A DNA stretch of 64,000 bases from Liolophura sinensis (GCF_032854445.1 NW_027017999.1:1-64000), one strand, 5' to 3'. Positions 13,699 through 27,723 are shown, counted from the stretch's first letter. Numbers and translations: made by a program. The notes: generated by a model from the sequence alone, not told the origin.

Positions 13699-15370
13699 AT
13701 TATGACATAAATGATCATTCAATTGTCGCTACAGCCAAAAGTATTGGTTGGAGAGCAACGCGGATTGCACCATTCGATTTCTCGTCACAAAATACGTCGG
13801 ATTAGCTTGTTACTAGTAGCACTGGAACAGTTTTTCCACTTTTGCATTTTTACCTGGTCTTTTTGTTAATTGAAACCGGCTACACTGTACTCTGTACAAT
13901 CGCGACTGGTCATTACTATATTCAACTTTTGACTATAAGTTATGTGCCATTTGGTATCCCAGAAGACCTGAAATCTTTGGGACAAGACCATTTAACTCAC
14001 CCAGCAATTGTCTTACTTCTAAGTCCAAGACAATCTCAATGTCTTTATCTACGTGTAGAAAAACCACACCATTTGTACGTGAAAAACACAAGGTACTTGA
14101 TACAGTCTGCTGTAAAAAGTACAACTGAACACTGACCCACTTCAGTAAGGTGCCAAAAGATGCGGAATTGGGCCAGGCATCGTCAGGTGTTAAAAAATTG
14201 TAAATATCCCTGGTTTCCATGGAGTAAGAGCCGTTGCTGGGCACGTGATTATGACATCAATGATTATTGAATTGTCGCTACAGCCAAAAGTATTGGTCGG
14301 AGAGCAACGCGGTGTGCACCATTCGATTTCTCGTCACAAAATACGTTGGATTAGCCTCTTACCAGCAGCACTGGAACAGTTTTTCCACTTTTGCATTTTT
14401 GCCTGGTCTTTTTGTTAATTGAAATCGGCTACACTGTACTCTGTAAAATCGCGACTGGTTATTACTATATTCAACTTTTGACTATATGTTATGTGCCCTT
14501 CGGTAGCCCAGAAGACCTGAAATCTTTGGGCTAAGCCCATTTAACTCACCCAGCAATTGTCTTACTTCTAAGTCCAAGACAATCTGAATGTCTTTATCTA
14601 CGTGTAGAAAAACCACACCATTTGTACATAAAAAACACAAGGTACTTGATACAGTCTGCTGTAAAAAGTACAACTGAACACTGACCCACTTCAGTAAGGT
14701 GCCAAAAGATACGGAATTGAGCCAGGCATCGGCAGCTGTTGAAAAATTGCAAATTTCCCTGGTTTCCATGGAGTAAGAGCCGTTGCTGGGCACGAGATTA
14801 TGACATCAATGATCATTGAATTGTCGCTACAGCCAAAAGTATTGGTCGGAGAGCAACGCGGTTTGCACCATTCGATTTCTCGTCACAAAATACGTCGGAT
14901 TAGCCTCTTACCAGCAGCACTGGAACAGTTTTTCCACTTTTGCATTTTTACCTGGTCTTTTTGTTAATTGAAATCGGCTACACTGTACTCTGTACAATCG
15001 CGACTGGTCATTACTATATTCAACTTTTGACTATAAGTTATGTGCCCTTCGGTAGCCCAGAAGATCTGAAATCTTTGGGCTAAGCCCATTTAACTCACCC
15101 AGCAATTGTCTTACTTCTAAGTGCAAGACAATCTCAATGTCTTTATCTACGTGTAGAAAAACCAGACCATTTGTACGTGAAAAACACAAGGTACTTGATA
15201 CAGTCTGCTGTAAAAAGTACAACTGAACACTGACCCACTTCAGTAAGGTGCCAAAAGATGCGGAATTGGGCCAGGCATCGGCACCTGTTAAAAAATTGCA
15301 AATATCCCTGGTTTCCATGGAGTAAGAGCCGTTGCTGGGCACGTGATTATGACATAAATGATCATTCAAT

Positions 15371-15849
15371 TGTCGCTACAGCCAAAAGTATTGGTCGGAG
15401 AGCAACGCGGTTTGCACCATTCGATTTGTCGTCACAAAATACGTCGGATTAGCCTCTTACCAGCAGCACTGGAACAACTTTTCCAATTTTGCATTTTTAC
15501 CTGTTCTTTTTGTTAATTGAAATCGGCTACACTGTACTCTGTACCATCGCGACTGGTCATTACTATATTTAACTCACCCAGCAATTGCCTTACTTCTAAG
15601 TCGAAGACAATCTCAATGTCTTTATCTACGTGTAGAAAAACCACACCATTTGTACATAAAAAACACAAGGTACTTGATACAGTCTGCTGTAAAAAGTACA
15701 ACTGAACACTGACCCACTTCAGAAAGGTGCCAAAAGATGCGGAATTGAGCCAGGCATCGGCAGCTGTTGAAAAATTGCAAATATCCCTGGTTTCCATGGA
15801 GTAAGAGCCGTTGCTGGGCACGTGATTTTGACATAAATGATCATTTAAT
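15371..15849. repeat. Short unit S1, 479 bp (first in the window)
   Basis: The 70-bp deletion junction lies at about 15567-15571, where CTATATT runs directly into TAACTCACCC. Linked variants are AACAACTTTTCCAATTTTGC, CTGTTCTTTTTG, GTACCATCGCG, CAATTGCC and AGTCGAAGAC. The right end carries GATTTTGACATAAATG. Confidence 0.95.
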
Positions 15850-18596
15850 TGTCGCTACAGCCAAAAGTATTGGTCGGAGAGCAACGCGGATTGCACCATT
15901 CGATTTCTCGTCACAAAATACGTCGGATTAGCCTCTTACTAGTAGCACTGGAACAGTTTTTCAACTTTTGCATTTTTACCTGGTCTTTTTGTTAATTGAA
16001 ACCGGCTACACTGTACTCTGTACAATCGCGACTGGTTATTACTATATTCAACTTTTGACTATATGTTATGTGCCCTTCGGTAGCCCAGAAGACCTGAAAT
16101 CCTTGGGCTAAGCCCATTTAACTCACCCAGCAATTGCCTTACTTCTAAGTGCAAGACAATCTCAATGTCTTTATCTATGTGTAGAAAAACCACACCATTT
16201 GTACGTGAAAAACACAAGGTACTTGATACAGTCTGCTGTAAAAAGTACAACTGAACACTGACCCACTTTAGTAAGGTGCCAAAAGATGCGGAATTAAGCC
16301 AGGCATCGGCAGCTGTTGAAAAATTGCAAATTTCCCCTGGTTTCCATGGAGTAAGAGCCGTTGCTGGGCACGTGATTATGACATAAATGATCATTCAATT
16401 GTCACTACAGCCAAAAGTATTGGTCGGAAAGCAAAGCGGTTTGCACCATTCGATTTCTCGTCACAAAATACGTCAGATTAGCCTCTTACCAGCAGCACTG
16501 GAACAGTTTTTCCACTTTTGCATTTTTACCTGGTCTTTTTGTTAATTGAAACCGGCTACACTGTACTCTGTACAATCGCGACTGGTCATTACTATATTCA
16601 ACTTTTGACTATAAGTTATGTGCCCTTTGGTAGCCCAGAAGATCTGAAATCTTTGGGCCAAGCCCATTTAACTCACCCAGCAATTGTCTTACTTCTAAGT
16701 CCAAGACAATCTCAATATCTTTATCTACGTGTAGAAAAACCACACCATTCGTACGTGAAAAAACACAAGGTACTTGATACAGTCTGCTGTAAAAAGTAGA
16801 ACTGAACACTGACCCACTTTAGTAAGGTGCCAAAAGATGCGGAATTAAGCAAGGCATCGGCAGCTGTTGAAAAATTGCAAATTTCCCTGGTTTCCATGGA
16901 GTAAGAGCCGTTGCTACGCACGTGATTATGACATAAATGATCATTCAATTGTCGCTACAGCCAAAAGTATTGGTCGGAGAGCAACGCGGATTGCACCATT
17001 CGATTTCTCGTCACAAAATACGTCGGATTAGCCTCTTACTAGTAGCACTGGAACAGTTTTTCCACTTTTGCATTTTTACCTGGTCTTTTTGTTAATTGAA
17101 ACCGGCTACACTGTACTCTGTACAATCGCGACTGGTCATTACTATATTCAACTTTTGACTATAAGTTATGTGCCCTTTGGTAGCCCAGAAGACCTGAAAT
17201 CTTTGGGACAAGACCATTTAACTCACCCAGCAATTGTCTTACTTCTAAGTCCAAGACAATCTCAATGTCTTTATCTACGTGTAGAAAAACCACACCATTT
17301 GTACGTGAAAAACACAAGGTAGTTGATACAGTCTGCTGTAAAAAGTACAACTGAACACTGACCCACTTCAGTAAGGTGCCAAAAGATGCGGAATTGGGCC
17401 AGGCATCGTCAGGTGTTAAAAAATTGTAAATATCCCTGGTTTCCATGGAGTAAGAGCCGTTGCTGGGCACGTAATTATGACATCAATGATTATTGAATTG
17501 TCGCTACATCCAAAAGTATTGGTCGGAGAGCAACGCGGTGTGCACCATTCGATTTCTCGTCACAAAATACGTCGGATTAGCCTCTTACCAGCAGCACTGG
17601 AACAGTTTTTCCACTTTTGCATTTTTGCCTGGTCTTTTTGTTAATTGAAATCGGCTACACTGTACTCTGTAAAATCGCGACTGGTTATTACTATATTCAA
17701 CTTTTGACTATATGTTATGTGCCCTTCGGTAGCCCAGAAGACCTGAAATCTTTGGGCTAAGCCCATTTAACTCACCCAGCAATTGTCTTACTTCTAAGTC
17801 CAAGACAATCTCAATGTCTTTATCTACGTGTAGAAAAACCACACCATTTGTACATAAAAACCACAAGGTACTTGATACAGTCTGCTGTAAAAAGTACAAC
17901 TGAACACTGACCTTCTTCAGTAAGGTGCCAAAAGATACGGAATTGAGCCAGGCATCGGCAGCTGTTGAAAAATTGCAAATTTCCCTGGTTTCCATGGAGT
18001 AAGAGCCGTTGCTGGGCACGAGATTATGACATCAATGATCATTGAATTGTCGCTACAGCCAAAAGTATTGGTCGGAGAGCAACGCGGTGTGCACCATTCG
18101 ATTTCTCGTCACAAAATACGTCGGATTAGCCTCTTACCAGCAGCACTGGAACAGTTTTTCCACTTTTGCATTTTTACCTGGTCTTTTTGTTAATTGAAAT
18201 CGGCTACACTGTACTCTGTACAATCGCGACTGGTCATTACTATATTCAACTTTTGACTATAAGTTATGTGCCCTTCGGTAGCCCAGAAGATCTGAAATCT
18301 TTGGGACAAGCCCATTTAACTCACCCAGCAATTGTCTTACTTCTAAGTCCAAGACAATCTCAATGTCTTTATCTACGTGTAGAAAAACCAGACCATTTGT
18401 ACGTGAAAAACACAAGGTACTTGATACAGTCTGCTGTAAAAAGTACAACTAAACACTGACCCACATTTATAAGGTGCCAAATGATGCGGAATTGGGCCAG
18501 GCATCGGCAGCTGTTAAAAAATTGCAAATATCCCTGGTTTCCATGGAGTAAGACCCGTTGCTGGGCACGTGATTATGACATAAATGATCATTCAAG

Positions 18597-19076
18597 TGTC
18601 ACTACAGCCAAAAGTATTGGTCGGAGAGCAACGCGGTTTGCACCATTCGATTTCTCGTCACAAAATACGTCGGATTAGTCTCTTACCAGCAGCACTGGAA
18701 CAGTTTTTCCACTTTTGCATTTTTACCTGGTCTTTTTGTTAATTGAAATCGGCTACACTGTACTCTGTACCATCGCGACTGGTCATTACTATATTTAAAC
18801 TCACCAAGCAATTGCCTTACTTCTAAGTCGAAGACAATCTCAATGTCTTTATCTCCGTGTAGAAAAACCACACCATTTGTACATAAAAAACACAAGGTAC
18901 TTGATACAGTCTGCTGTAAAAAGTACAACTGAACACTGACCCACTTCAGAAAGGTGCCAAAAGATGCGGAATTGAGCCAGGCATCGGCAGCTGTTGAAAA
19001 ATTGCAAATATCCCTGGTTTCCATGGAGTAAGAGCCGTTGCTGGGCACGTGATTTTGACATAAATGATCATTTAAT
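18597..19076. repeat. Short unit S2, 480 bp, chimeric left half
   Basis: The deletion junction is near 18792 and has one extra A (ATATTTAAACTC). The left half matches the long unit at 21274 (CAAGTGTCACTACAGCC, AACAGTTTTTCCACTTTTGC). From GTACCATCGCG onward it matches short units S1 and S3, including the rare TCTCCGTGTAG shared with S3. It looks like an exchange product that merged a long and a short unit, removing one unit from the six-unit block. Confidence 0.9.
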
Positions 19077-21823
19077 TGTCGCTACAGCCAAAAGTATTGG
19101 TCGGAGAGCAACGCGGATTGCACCATTCGATTTCTCGTCACAAAATACGTCGGATTAGCCTCTTACTAGTAGCACTGGAACAGTTTTTCCACTTTTGCAT
19201 TTTTACCTGGTCTTTTTGTTAATTGAAATCGGCTACACTGTACTCTGTACAATCGCGACTGGTTATTACTATATTCAACTTTTGACTATATGTTATGTGC
19301 CCTTCGGTAGCCCAGAAGACCTGAAATCCTTGGGCTAAGCCCATTTAACTCACCAAGCAATTGCCTTACTTCTAAGTGCAAGACAATCTCAATGTCTTTA
19401 TCTATGTGTAGAAAAACCACACCATTTGTACGTGAAAAACACAAGGTACTTGATACAGTCTGCTGTAAAAAGTACAACTGAACACTGACCCACTTTAGTA
19501 AGGTGCCAAAAGATGCGGAATTAAGCCAGGCATCGGCAGCTGTTGAAAAATTGCAAATTTCCCTGGTTTCCATGGAGTAAGAGCCGTTGTTGGGCACGTG
19601 ATTATGACATAAATGATCATTCAATTGTCACTACAGCCAAAAGTATTTGTCGGAGAGCAACGCGGTGTGCACCATTCGATTTCTCGTCACAAAATACGTC
19701 GGATTAGCCTCTTACCAGCAGCACTGGAACAGTTTTTCCACTTTTGCATTTTTGCCTGGTCTTTTTGTTAATTGAAACCGGCTACACTGTACTGTGTACA
19801 ATCGCGACTGGTCATTACTATATTCAACTTTTGACTATATGTTATGTGCCCTTCGGTAGCCCAGAAGACCTGAAATCTTTGGGCTAAGCCCATTTAACTC
19901 ACCCAGCAATTGTCTTACTTCTAAGTCCAAGACAATCTCAATGTCTTTATCTACGTGTAGAAAAACCACACCATTTGTACATAAAAAACACAAGGTACTT
20001 GATACAGTCTGCTGTAAAAAGTACAACTAAACACTGACCCACATTTATAAGGTGCCAAAAGATGCGGAATTGAGCCAGGCATCGGCACCTGTTAAAAAAT
20101 TGCAAATATCCCTGGTTTCCATGGAGTAAGAGCCGTTGCTGGGCACGTGATTATGACATAAATGATCATTCAATTGTCACTACAGCCAAAAGTATTGGTC
20201 GGAGAGCAACGCGGTTTGCACCATTCGATTTCTCGTCACAAAATACGTCGGATTAGCCTTTTACCAGCAGCACTGGAACAGTTTTTCCACTTTTGCATTT
20301 TTACCTGGTCTTTTTGTTAATTGAAATCGGCTACACTGTACTCTGTACAATCGCGACTGGTGATTACTATATTCAACTTTTGACTATAAGTTATGTGCCC
20401 TTCGGTAGCCCAGAAGACGTCAAATCTTTCGGCTAAGCCCATTTAACTCACCCAGCAATTGTCTTACTTCTAAGTCCAAGACAATCTCAATGTCTTTATC
20501 TACGTGTAGAAAAAACCACACCATTTGTACATAAAAATCACAAAGTACTTGATACAGTCTGCTGTAAAAAGTACAACTGACCACAGACCCACATGAATAA
20601 GGTGCCAAAAGATGCGGAATTTAGCCAGGTATCGGCAGCTGTTGAAAAATTGCAAATTTCCCTGGTTTCCATGGAGTAAGAGCCGTTGCTGGGCACGTGA
20701 TTATGACATAAATGATCATTCAATTGTCACTACAGCCAAAAGTATTGGTCGGAGAGCAACGCGGTTTGCACCATTCGATTTGTCGTCACAAAATACGTCG
20801 GATTAGCCTCTTACCAGCAGCACTGGAACAATTTTTCCAATTTTGCATTTTTGCCTGGTCTTTTTGTTAATTGAAATCGGCTACACTGTACTCTGTACCA
20901 TCGCGACTGGTGATTACTATAATCAACTTTTGACTATAAGTTATGTGCCCTTCGGTAGCCCAGAAGACCTGAAATCTTTGGGACAAGCCCATTTAACTCA
21001 CTCAGCAATTGTCTTTCTTCTAAGTCCAAGACAATCTCAATGTCTTTATCTACGTGTAGAAAAACCAGACCATTTGTACGTGAAAAACACAAGGTACTTG
21101 ATACAGTCTGCTGTAAAAAGTACAACTAAACACTGACCCACATTTATAAGGTGCCAAATGATGCGGAATTGGGCCAGGCATCGGCAGCTGTTAAAAAATT
21201 GCAAATATCCCTGGTTTCCATGGAGTAAGACCCGTTGCTGGGCACGTGATTATGACATAAATGATCATTCAAGTGTCACTACAGCCAAAAGTATTGGTCG
21301 GAGAGCAACGCGGTTTGCACCATTCGATTTCTCGTCACAAAATACGTCGGATTAGCCTTTTACCAGCAGCACTGGAACAGTTTTTCCACTTTTGCATTTT
21401 TACCTGGTCTTTTTGTTAATTGAAATCGGCTACACTGTACTCTGTACAATCGCGACTGGTTATTACTATATTCAACTTTTGACTATATGTTATGTGCCCT
21501 TCGGTAGCCCAGAAGACCTGAAATCTTTGGGCCAAGCCCATTTAACTCATCCAGCAATTGTCTTACTTCTAAGTCCAAGAGAATCTCAATGTCTTTATCT
21601 ACGTGTAGAAAAACCACACCATTTGTACATAAAAAAACACAAGGTACTTGATACAGTTTGCTGTAAAAAGTACAACTGAACACTGACCCACTTCAGTAAG
21701 GGGCCAAAAGATGCGGAATTGGGCCAGGCATCGGCAGCTGTTGAAAAATTGCAAATATCCCTGGTTTCCATGGAGTAAGAGCCGTTGCTGGGCACGTGAT
21801 TATGACATAAATGATCATTCAAT

Positions 21824-22302
21824 TGTCGCTACAGCCAAAAGTATTGGTCGGAGAGCAACGCGGTTTGCACCATTCGATTTGTCGTCACAATATACGTCGG
21901 ATTAGCCTCTTACCAGCAGCACTGGAACAATTTTTCCAATTTTGCATTTTTACCTGTTCTTTTTGTTAATTGAAATCGGCTACACTGTACTCTGTACCAT
22001 CGCGACTGGTCATTACTATATTTAACTCACCAAGCAATTGCCTTACTTCTAAGTCGAAGACAATCTCAATGTCTTTATCTCCGTGTAGAAAAACCACACC
22101 ATTTGTACATAAAAAACACAAGGTACTTGATACAGTCTGCTGTAAAAAGTACAACTGAACACTGACCCACTTCAGAAAGGTGCCAAAAGATGCGGAATTG
22201 AGCCAGGCATCGGCAGCTGTTGAAAAATTGCAAATATCCCTGGTTTCCATGGAGTAAGAGCCGTTGCTGGGCACGTGATTTTGACATAAATGATCATTTA
22301 AT
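21824..22302. repeat. Short unit S3, 479 bp
   Basis: The deletion junction is at about 22018-22022. The left half keeps the parental AACAATTTTTCCAATTTTGC and CTGTTCTTTTTG of S1. The right half carries CACCAAGCAATTGCC and TCTCCGTGTAG as in S2. CACAATATACG replaces CACAAAATACG. Confidence 0.95.
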
Positions 22303-24498
22303 TGTCGCTACAGCCAAAAGTATTGGTCGGAGAGCAACGCGGATTGCACCATTCGATTTCTCGTCACAAAATACGTCGGATTAGCCTCTTACTAGTAGCA
22401 CTGGAACAGTTTTTCCACTTTTGCATTTTTACCTGGTCTTTTTGTTAATTGAAACCGGCTACACTGTACTCTGTACAATCGCGACTGGTTATTACTATAT
22501 TCAACTTTTGACTATATGTTATGTGCCCTTCGGTAGCCCAGAAGACCTGAAATCCTTGGGCTAAGCCCATTTAACTCACCAAGCAATTGCCTTACTTCTA
22601 AGTGCAAGACAATCTCAATGTCTTTATCTATGTGTAGAAAAACCACACCATTTGTACGTGAAAAACACAAGGTACTTGATACAGTCTGCTGTAAAAAGTA
22701 CAACTGACCACAGACCCACATGAATAAGGTGCCAAAAGATGCGGAATTTAGCCAGGTATCGGCAGCTGTTGAAAAATTGCAAATTTCCCTGGTTTCCATG
22801 GAGTAAGAGCCGTTGCTGGGCACGTGATTATGACATAAATGATCATTCAATTGTCACTACAGCCAAAAGTATTGGTCGGAGAGCAACGCGGTTTGCACCA
22901 TTCGATTTGTCGTCACAAAATACGTCGGATTAGCCTCTTACCAGCAGCACTGGAACAATTTTTCCAATTTTGCATTTTTGCCTGGTCTTTTTGTTAATTG
23001 AAATCGGCTACACTGTACTCTGTACCATCGCGACTGGTGATTACTATAATCAACTTTTGACTATAAGTTATGTGCCCTTCGGTAGCCCAGAAGACCTGAA
23101 ATCTTTGGGACAAGCCCATTTAACTCACTCAGCAATTGTCTTTCTTCTAAGTCCAAGACAATCTCAATGTCTTTATCTACGTGTAGAAAAACCAGACCAT
23201 TTGTACGTGAAAAACACAAGGTACTTGATACAGTCTGCTGTAAAAAGTACAACTAAACACTGACCCACATTTATAAGGTGCCAAAAGATGCGGAATTGGG
23301 CCAGGCATCGGCACCTGTTAAAAAATTGCAAATATCCCTGGTTTCCATGGAGTAAGAGCCGTTGCTGGGCACGTGATTATGACATCAATGATCATTGAAT
23401 TGTCGCTACAGCCAAAAGTATTGGTCGGAGAGCAACGCGGTTTGCACCATTCGATTTGTCGTCACAAAATACGTCGGATTAGCCTCTTACCAGCAGCACT
23501 GGAACAGTTTTTCCAATTTTGCATTTTTGCCTGGTCTTTTTGTTGTTTGAAATCGGCTACACTGTACTCTGTACAATCGCGACTGGTTATTACTATATTC
23601 AACTTTTGACTATATGTTATGTGCCCTTCGGTAGCCCAGAAGACCTGAAATTTTTGGGCTAAGCCCATTTAACTCACCCAGCAATTGCCTTACTTCTAAG
23701 TCGAAGACAATCTCAATGTCTTTATCTACGTGTAGAAAAACCACACCATTTGTACGTGAAAAACACAAGGTACTTGATACAGTCTGCTGTAAAAAGTACA
23801 ACTGAACACTGACCCACTTCAGTAAAGTGCCAAAAGATGTACAATTGAGCCAGGCATCGGCAGCTGTTGAAAAATTGCAAATTTCCCTGGTTTCCATGGA
23901 GTAAGAGCCGTTGCTGGGCACGTGATTATGACATAAATGATCATTCAATTGTCACTACAGCCAAAAGTATTGGTCGGAGAGCAACGCGGTTTGCACCATT
24001 CGATTTCTCGTCACAAAATACGTCGGATTAGCCTCTTGCTAGCAGCACTGGAACAATTTTTCCCCTTTTGCATTTTTACCTGGTCTTTTTGTTAATTGAA
24101 ATCGGCTACACTGTACTCTGTACAATCGCGACTGGTCATTACTATATTCAACTTTTGACTATAAGTTATGTGCCATTCGGTAGCCCAGAAGACCTGAAAT
24201 CTTTGGGCCAAGCCCATTTAACTCACCCAGCAATTGCCTTACTTCTAAGTCGAAAACAATCTCAATGTCTTTATCTACGTGTAGAAAAACCACACCATTT
24301 GTACATAAAAAACACAAGGTACTTGATACAGTCTGCTGTAAAAAGTACAACTGAACACTGACCCACATTTATAAGGTGCCAAAAGATGCGGAATTGGACC
24401 AGGCATCGGCAGCTGTTAAAAAATTGCAAATATCCCTGGTTTCCATGGAGTAAGAGCCGTTGCTGGGCACGTGATTGTGACATAAATGATCAATCAAT

Positions 24499-24977
24499 TG
24501 TCGCTACAGCCAAAAGTATTGGTCGGAGAGCAACGCGGTTTGCACCATTCGATTTGTCGTCACAAAATACGTCGGATTAGCCTCTTACCAGCAGCACTGG
24601 AACAATTTTTCCAATTTTGCATTTTTGCCTGGTCTTTTTGTTAATTGAAATCGGCTACACTGTACTCTGTACCATCGCGACTGGTCATTACTATATTTAA
24701 CTCACCCAGCAATTGCCTTACTTCTAAGTCGAAGACAATCTTAATGTCTTTATCTACGTGTAGAAAAACCACACCATTTGTACATAAAAAACACAAGGTA
24801 CTTGATACAGTCTGCTGTAAAAAGTACAACTGAACACTGACCCACTTCAGAAAGCTGCCAAAAGATGCGGAATTGAGCCAGGCATCGGCAGCTGTTGAAA
24901 AATTGCAAATATCCCTGGTTTCCATGGAGTAAGAGCCGTTGCTGGGCACGTGATTATGACATAAATGATCTTTCAAT
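24499..24977. repeat. Short unit S4, 479 bp
   Basis: The deletion junction is at about 24693-24698. It carries GTACCATCGCG, AGTCGAAGAC and the private AATCTTAATGTC. The phase motif that starts the next unit is altered to TTTCACTACAGCC. Confidence 0.95.
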
Positions 24978-27723
24978 TTTCACTACAGCCAAAAGTATTG
25001 GTCGGAGAGCAACGCGGTTTGCACCATTCGATTTCTCGTCACAAAATACGTCGGATTAGCCTCTTACCAGCAGCACTGGAACAATTTTTCCACTTTTGCA
25101 TTTTTACCTGGTCTTTTTGTTAATTGAAATCGGCTACACTGTACTCTGTACAATCGCGACTGGTCATTACTATATTCAACTTTTGACTATAAGTTATGTG
25201 CCATTCGGTAGCCCAGAAGACCTGAAATCTTTGGGCCAAGCCCATTTAACTCACCCAGCAATTGTCTTACTTCTAAGTCCAAGAAAATCTCAATGTCTTT
25301 ATCTACGTGTAGAAAAACCACACCATTTGTACATAAAAAACACAAGGTACTTGATACAGTCTGCTGTAAAAAGTGCAACTGAACACTGACCCACATTTAT
25401 AAGGTGCCAAAAGATGCGGAATTGGGCCAGGCATCGGCAGCTGTTAAAAAATTGCAAATATCCCTGGTTTCCATGGAGTAAGAGCCGTTGCTGGGCACGT
25501 GATTATGACATAAATGATCATTCAATTGTCGCCACAGCCAAAAGTATTGGACGGAGAGCAACGCGGATTGCACCATTCGATTTCTCGTCACAAAATACGT
25601 CGGATTAACCTCTTACTAGTAGCACTGGAACAGTTTTTCCACTTTTGCATTTTTACCTTGTCTTTTTGTTAATTGAAACCGGCTACACTGTACTCTGTAC
25701 AATCGCGACTGGTCATTACTATATTCAACTTTTGACTATAAGTTATGTGCCCTTTGGTAGCCCAGAAGACCTGAAATCTTTGGGACAAGCCCATTTAACT
25801 CACCCAGCAATTGTCTTACTTCTAAGTCCAAGACAATCTCAATGTCTTTATCTACGTGTAGAAAAACCACACCATTTGTACGTGAAAAACACAAGGTACT
25901 TGATACAGTCTGCTGTAAAAAGTACAACTGAACACTGACCCACTTCAGTAAGGTGCCAAAAGATGCGGAATTGAGCCAGGCATCGGCAGCTGTTAAAAAA
26001 TTGCAAATATCCCTGGTTTCCATGGAGTAAGAGCCGTTGCTGGGCACGTGATTATGACATCAATGATTATTGAATTGTCGCTACAGCCAAAAGTATTGGT
26101 CGGAGAGCAACGCGGTGTGCACCATTCGATTTCTCGTCACAAAATACGTCGGATTAGCCTCTTACCAGCAGCACTGGAACAGTTTTTCCACTTTTGCATT
26201 TTTGCCTGGTCTTTTTGTTAATTGAAATCGGCTACACTGTACTCTGTACAATCGCGACTGGTTATTACTATATTCAACTTTTGACTATATGTTATGTGCC
26301 CTTCGGTAGCCCAGAAGACCTGAAATCTTTGGGCTAAGCCCATTTAACTCACCCAGCAATTGTCTTACTTCTAAGTCGAAAACAATCTCAATGTCTTTAT
26401 CTACGTGTAGAAAAACCACACCATTTGTACATAAAAAACACAAGGTACTTGATACAGTCTGCTGTAAAAAGTACAACTGAACACTGACCCACTTCAGTAA
26501 AGTGCCAAAAGATGCGGAATTGAGCCAGGCATCGGCAGCTGTTGAAAAATTGCAAATTTCCCTGGTTTCCATGGAGTAAGAGCCGTTGCTGGGCACGTGA
26601 TTATGACATAAATAATCATTCAGTTGTCACTACAGCCAAAAGTATTGGTCGGAGAGCAACGCGGTTTGCACCATTCGATTTGTCGTCACAAAATACGTCG
26701 GATTAGTCTCTTACCAGCAGCACTGAAACAATTTTTCCGCTTTTGCATTTTTACCTGGTCTTTTTGTTAATTGAAATCGGCTACACTGTACTCTGTACAA
26801 TCGCGACTGGTCATTACTATATTCAACTTTTGACTATAAGTTATGTGCCATTCGGTAGCCCAGAAGACCTGAAATCTTTGGGCCAAGCCCATTTAACTCA
26901 CCCAGCAATTGTCTTACTTCTAAGTCCAAGACAATCTCAATGTCTTTATCTACGTGTAGAAAAACCACACCATTTGTACATAAAAAAACACAAGGTACTT
27001 GATACAGTCTGCTGTAAAAAGTACAACTGAACACTGACCCACTTCAGTAAGGGGCCAAAAGATGCGGAATTGGGCAAGGCATCGGCAGCTGTTAAAAAAT
27101 TGCAAATATCCCTGGTTTCCATGGAGTAAGAGCCGTTGCTGGGCACGTGATTATGACATCAATGATCATTCAATTGTCGCTACAGCCAAAAGTATTGGTC
27201 GGGGAGCAGCGCGGTTTGCACCATTCGATTTGTCGTCACAAAATACGTCGGATTAGCCTCTTACCAGCAGCACTGGAACAGTTTTTCCACTTTTGCATTT
27301 TTACCTGGTCTTTTTGTTAATTGAAATCGGCTACACTGTACTCTGTACAATCGCGACTGGTCATTACTATATTCAACTTTTGACTATAAGTTATGTGCCC
27401 TTCGGTAGCCCAGAAGACGTCAAATCTTTGGGCCAAGCCCATTTAACTCACCCAGCAATTGTCTTACTTCTAAGTCCAAGACAATCTCAATGTCTTTATC
27501 TACGTGTAGAAAAACCACACCATTTGTACATAAAAAACACAAGGTACTTGATACAGTCTGCTGTAAAAAGTACAACTGAACACTGACCCACTTCAGTTAG
27601 GTGCCAAATGATGCGGAGTTGAGCCAGGCATCGGCAGTTGTTGAAAAATTGCAAATTTCCCTGGTTTCCATGGAGTAAGAGCCGTTGCTGGGCACGTGAT
27701 TATGACATCAATGATCATTCAAT

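Larger units (their letters stand above)
9879..15370. repeat. Long-unit block with a five-unit duplication
   Basis: Unit starts are 9879, 10429, 10978, 11527, 12076, 12625, 13175, 13724, 14273 and 14822. The units at 9879, 10429, 10978 and the first part of 11527 match those at 12625, 13175, 13724 and 14273 at a constant offset of 2,746 bp, that is five units. Shared private marks include CCAAATGATGCGG (10311 and 13057), CATTTGTCACTACAACC (10425 and 13171) and CGTCAGGTGTTAAAAAATTG (11434 and 14180). The units at 11527 and 12076 form another locally duplicated pair with GATGCGAAATTCAGCC at their right ends. All units are full length; no 70-bp deletion is seen up to 15370. Confidence 0.88.
15371..24977. 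repeat. Mixed block with six-unit period (about 3,226 bp)
   Basis: Unit starts are 15371 (short), 15850, 16400, 16950, 17499, 18048, 18597 (short), 19077, 19626, 20175, 20725, 21274, 21824 (short), 22303, 22852, 23401, 23950 and 24499 (short). Five long units plus one short unit give an offset of 3,226-3,227 bp. That offset links 13724 to 16950, 14273 to 17499, 14822 to 18048, 15850 to 19077 and 22303, and the short units 15371, 18597 and 21824. Competing periods overlie it: a four-unit offset of 2,127 bp (20725 and 22852) and a five-unit offset of about 2,677 bp (the right part of the unit at 18048 against that of the unit at 20725). The order of subtypes is therefore a mosaic. Confidence 0.85.

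Noticed and set aside
13175-13723. CENP-B box in the unit
   Set aside because: I compared the TTCG-containing sites (TTCGATTTCTCGTCAC and TTCGGTAGCCCAGAAG) with the known pattern TTCGNNNNANNCGGG. Neither has the required A and CGGG.
13175-13723. Internal three-fold structure (549 = 3 x 183)
   Set aside because: Comparing the thirds at 13175, 13358 and 13541 by eye shows no convincing similarity, so the nucleosome-sized factor seems to be numerical coincidence.
15371-15849. Short unit as a separate satellite family
   Set aside because: Outside the 70-bp gap it aligns base for base with long units and shares their subtype variants, so it is a deletion derivative.
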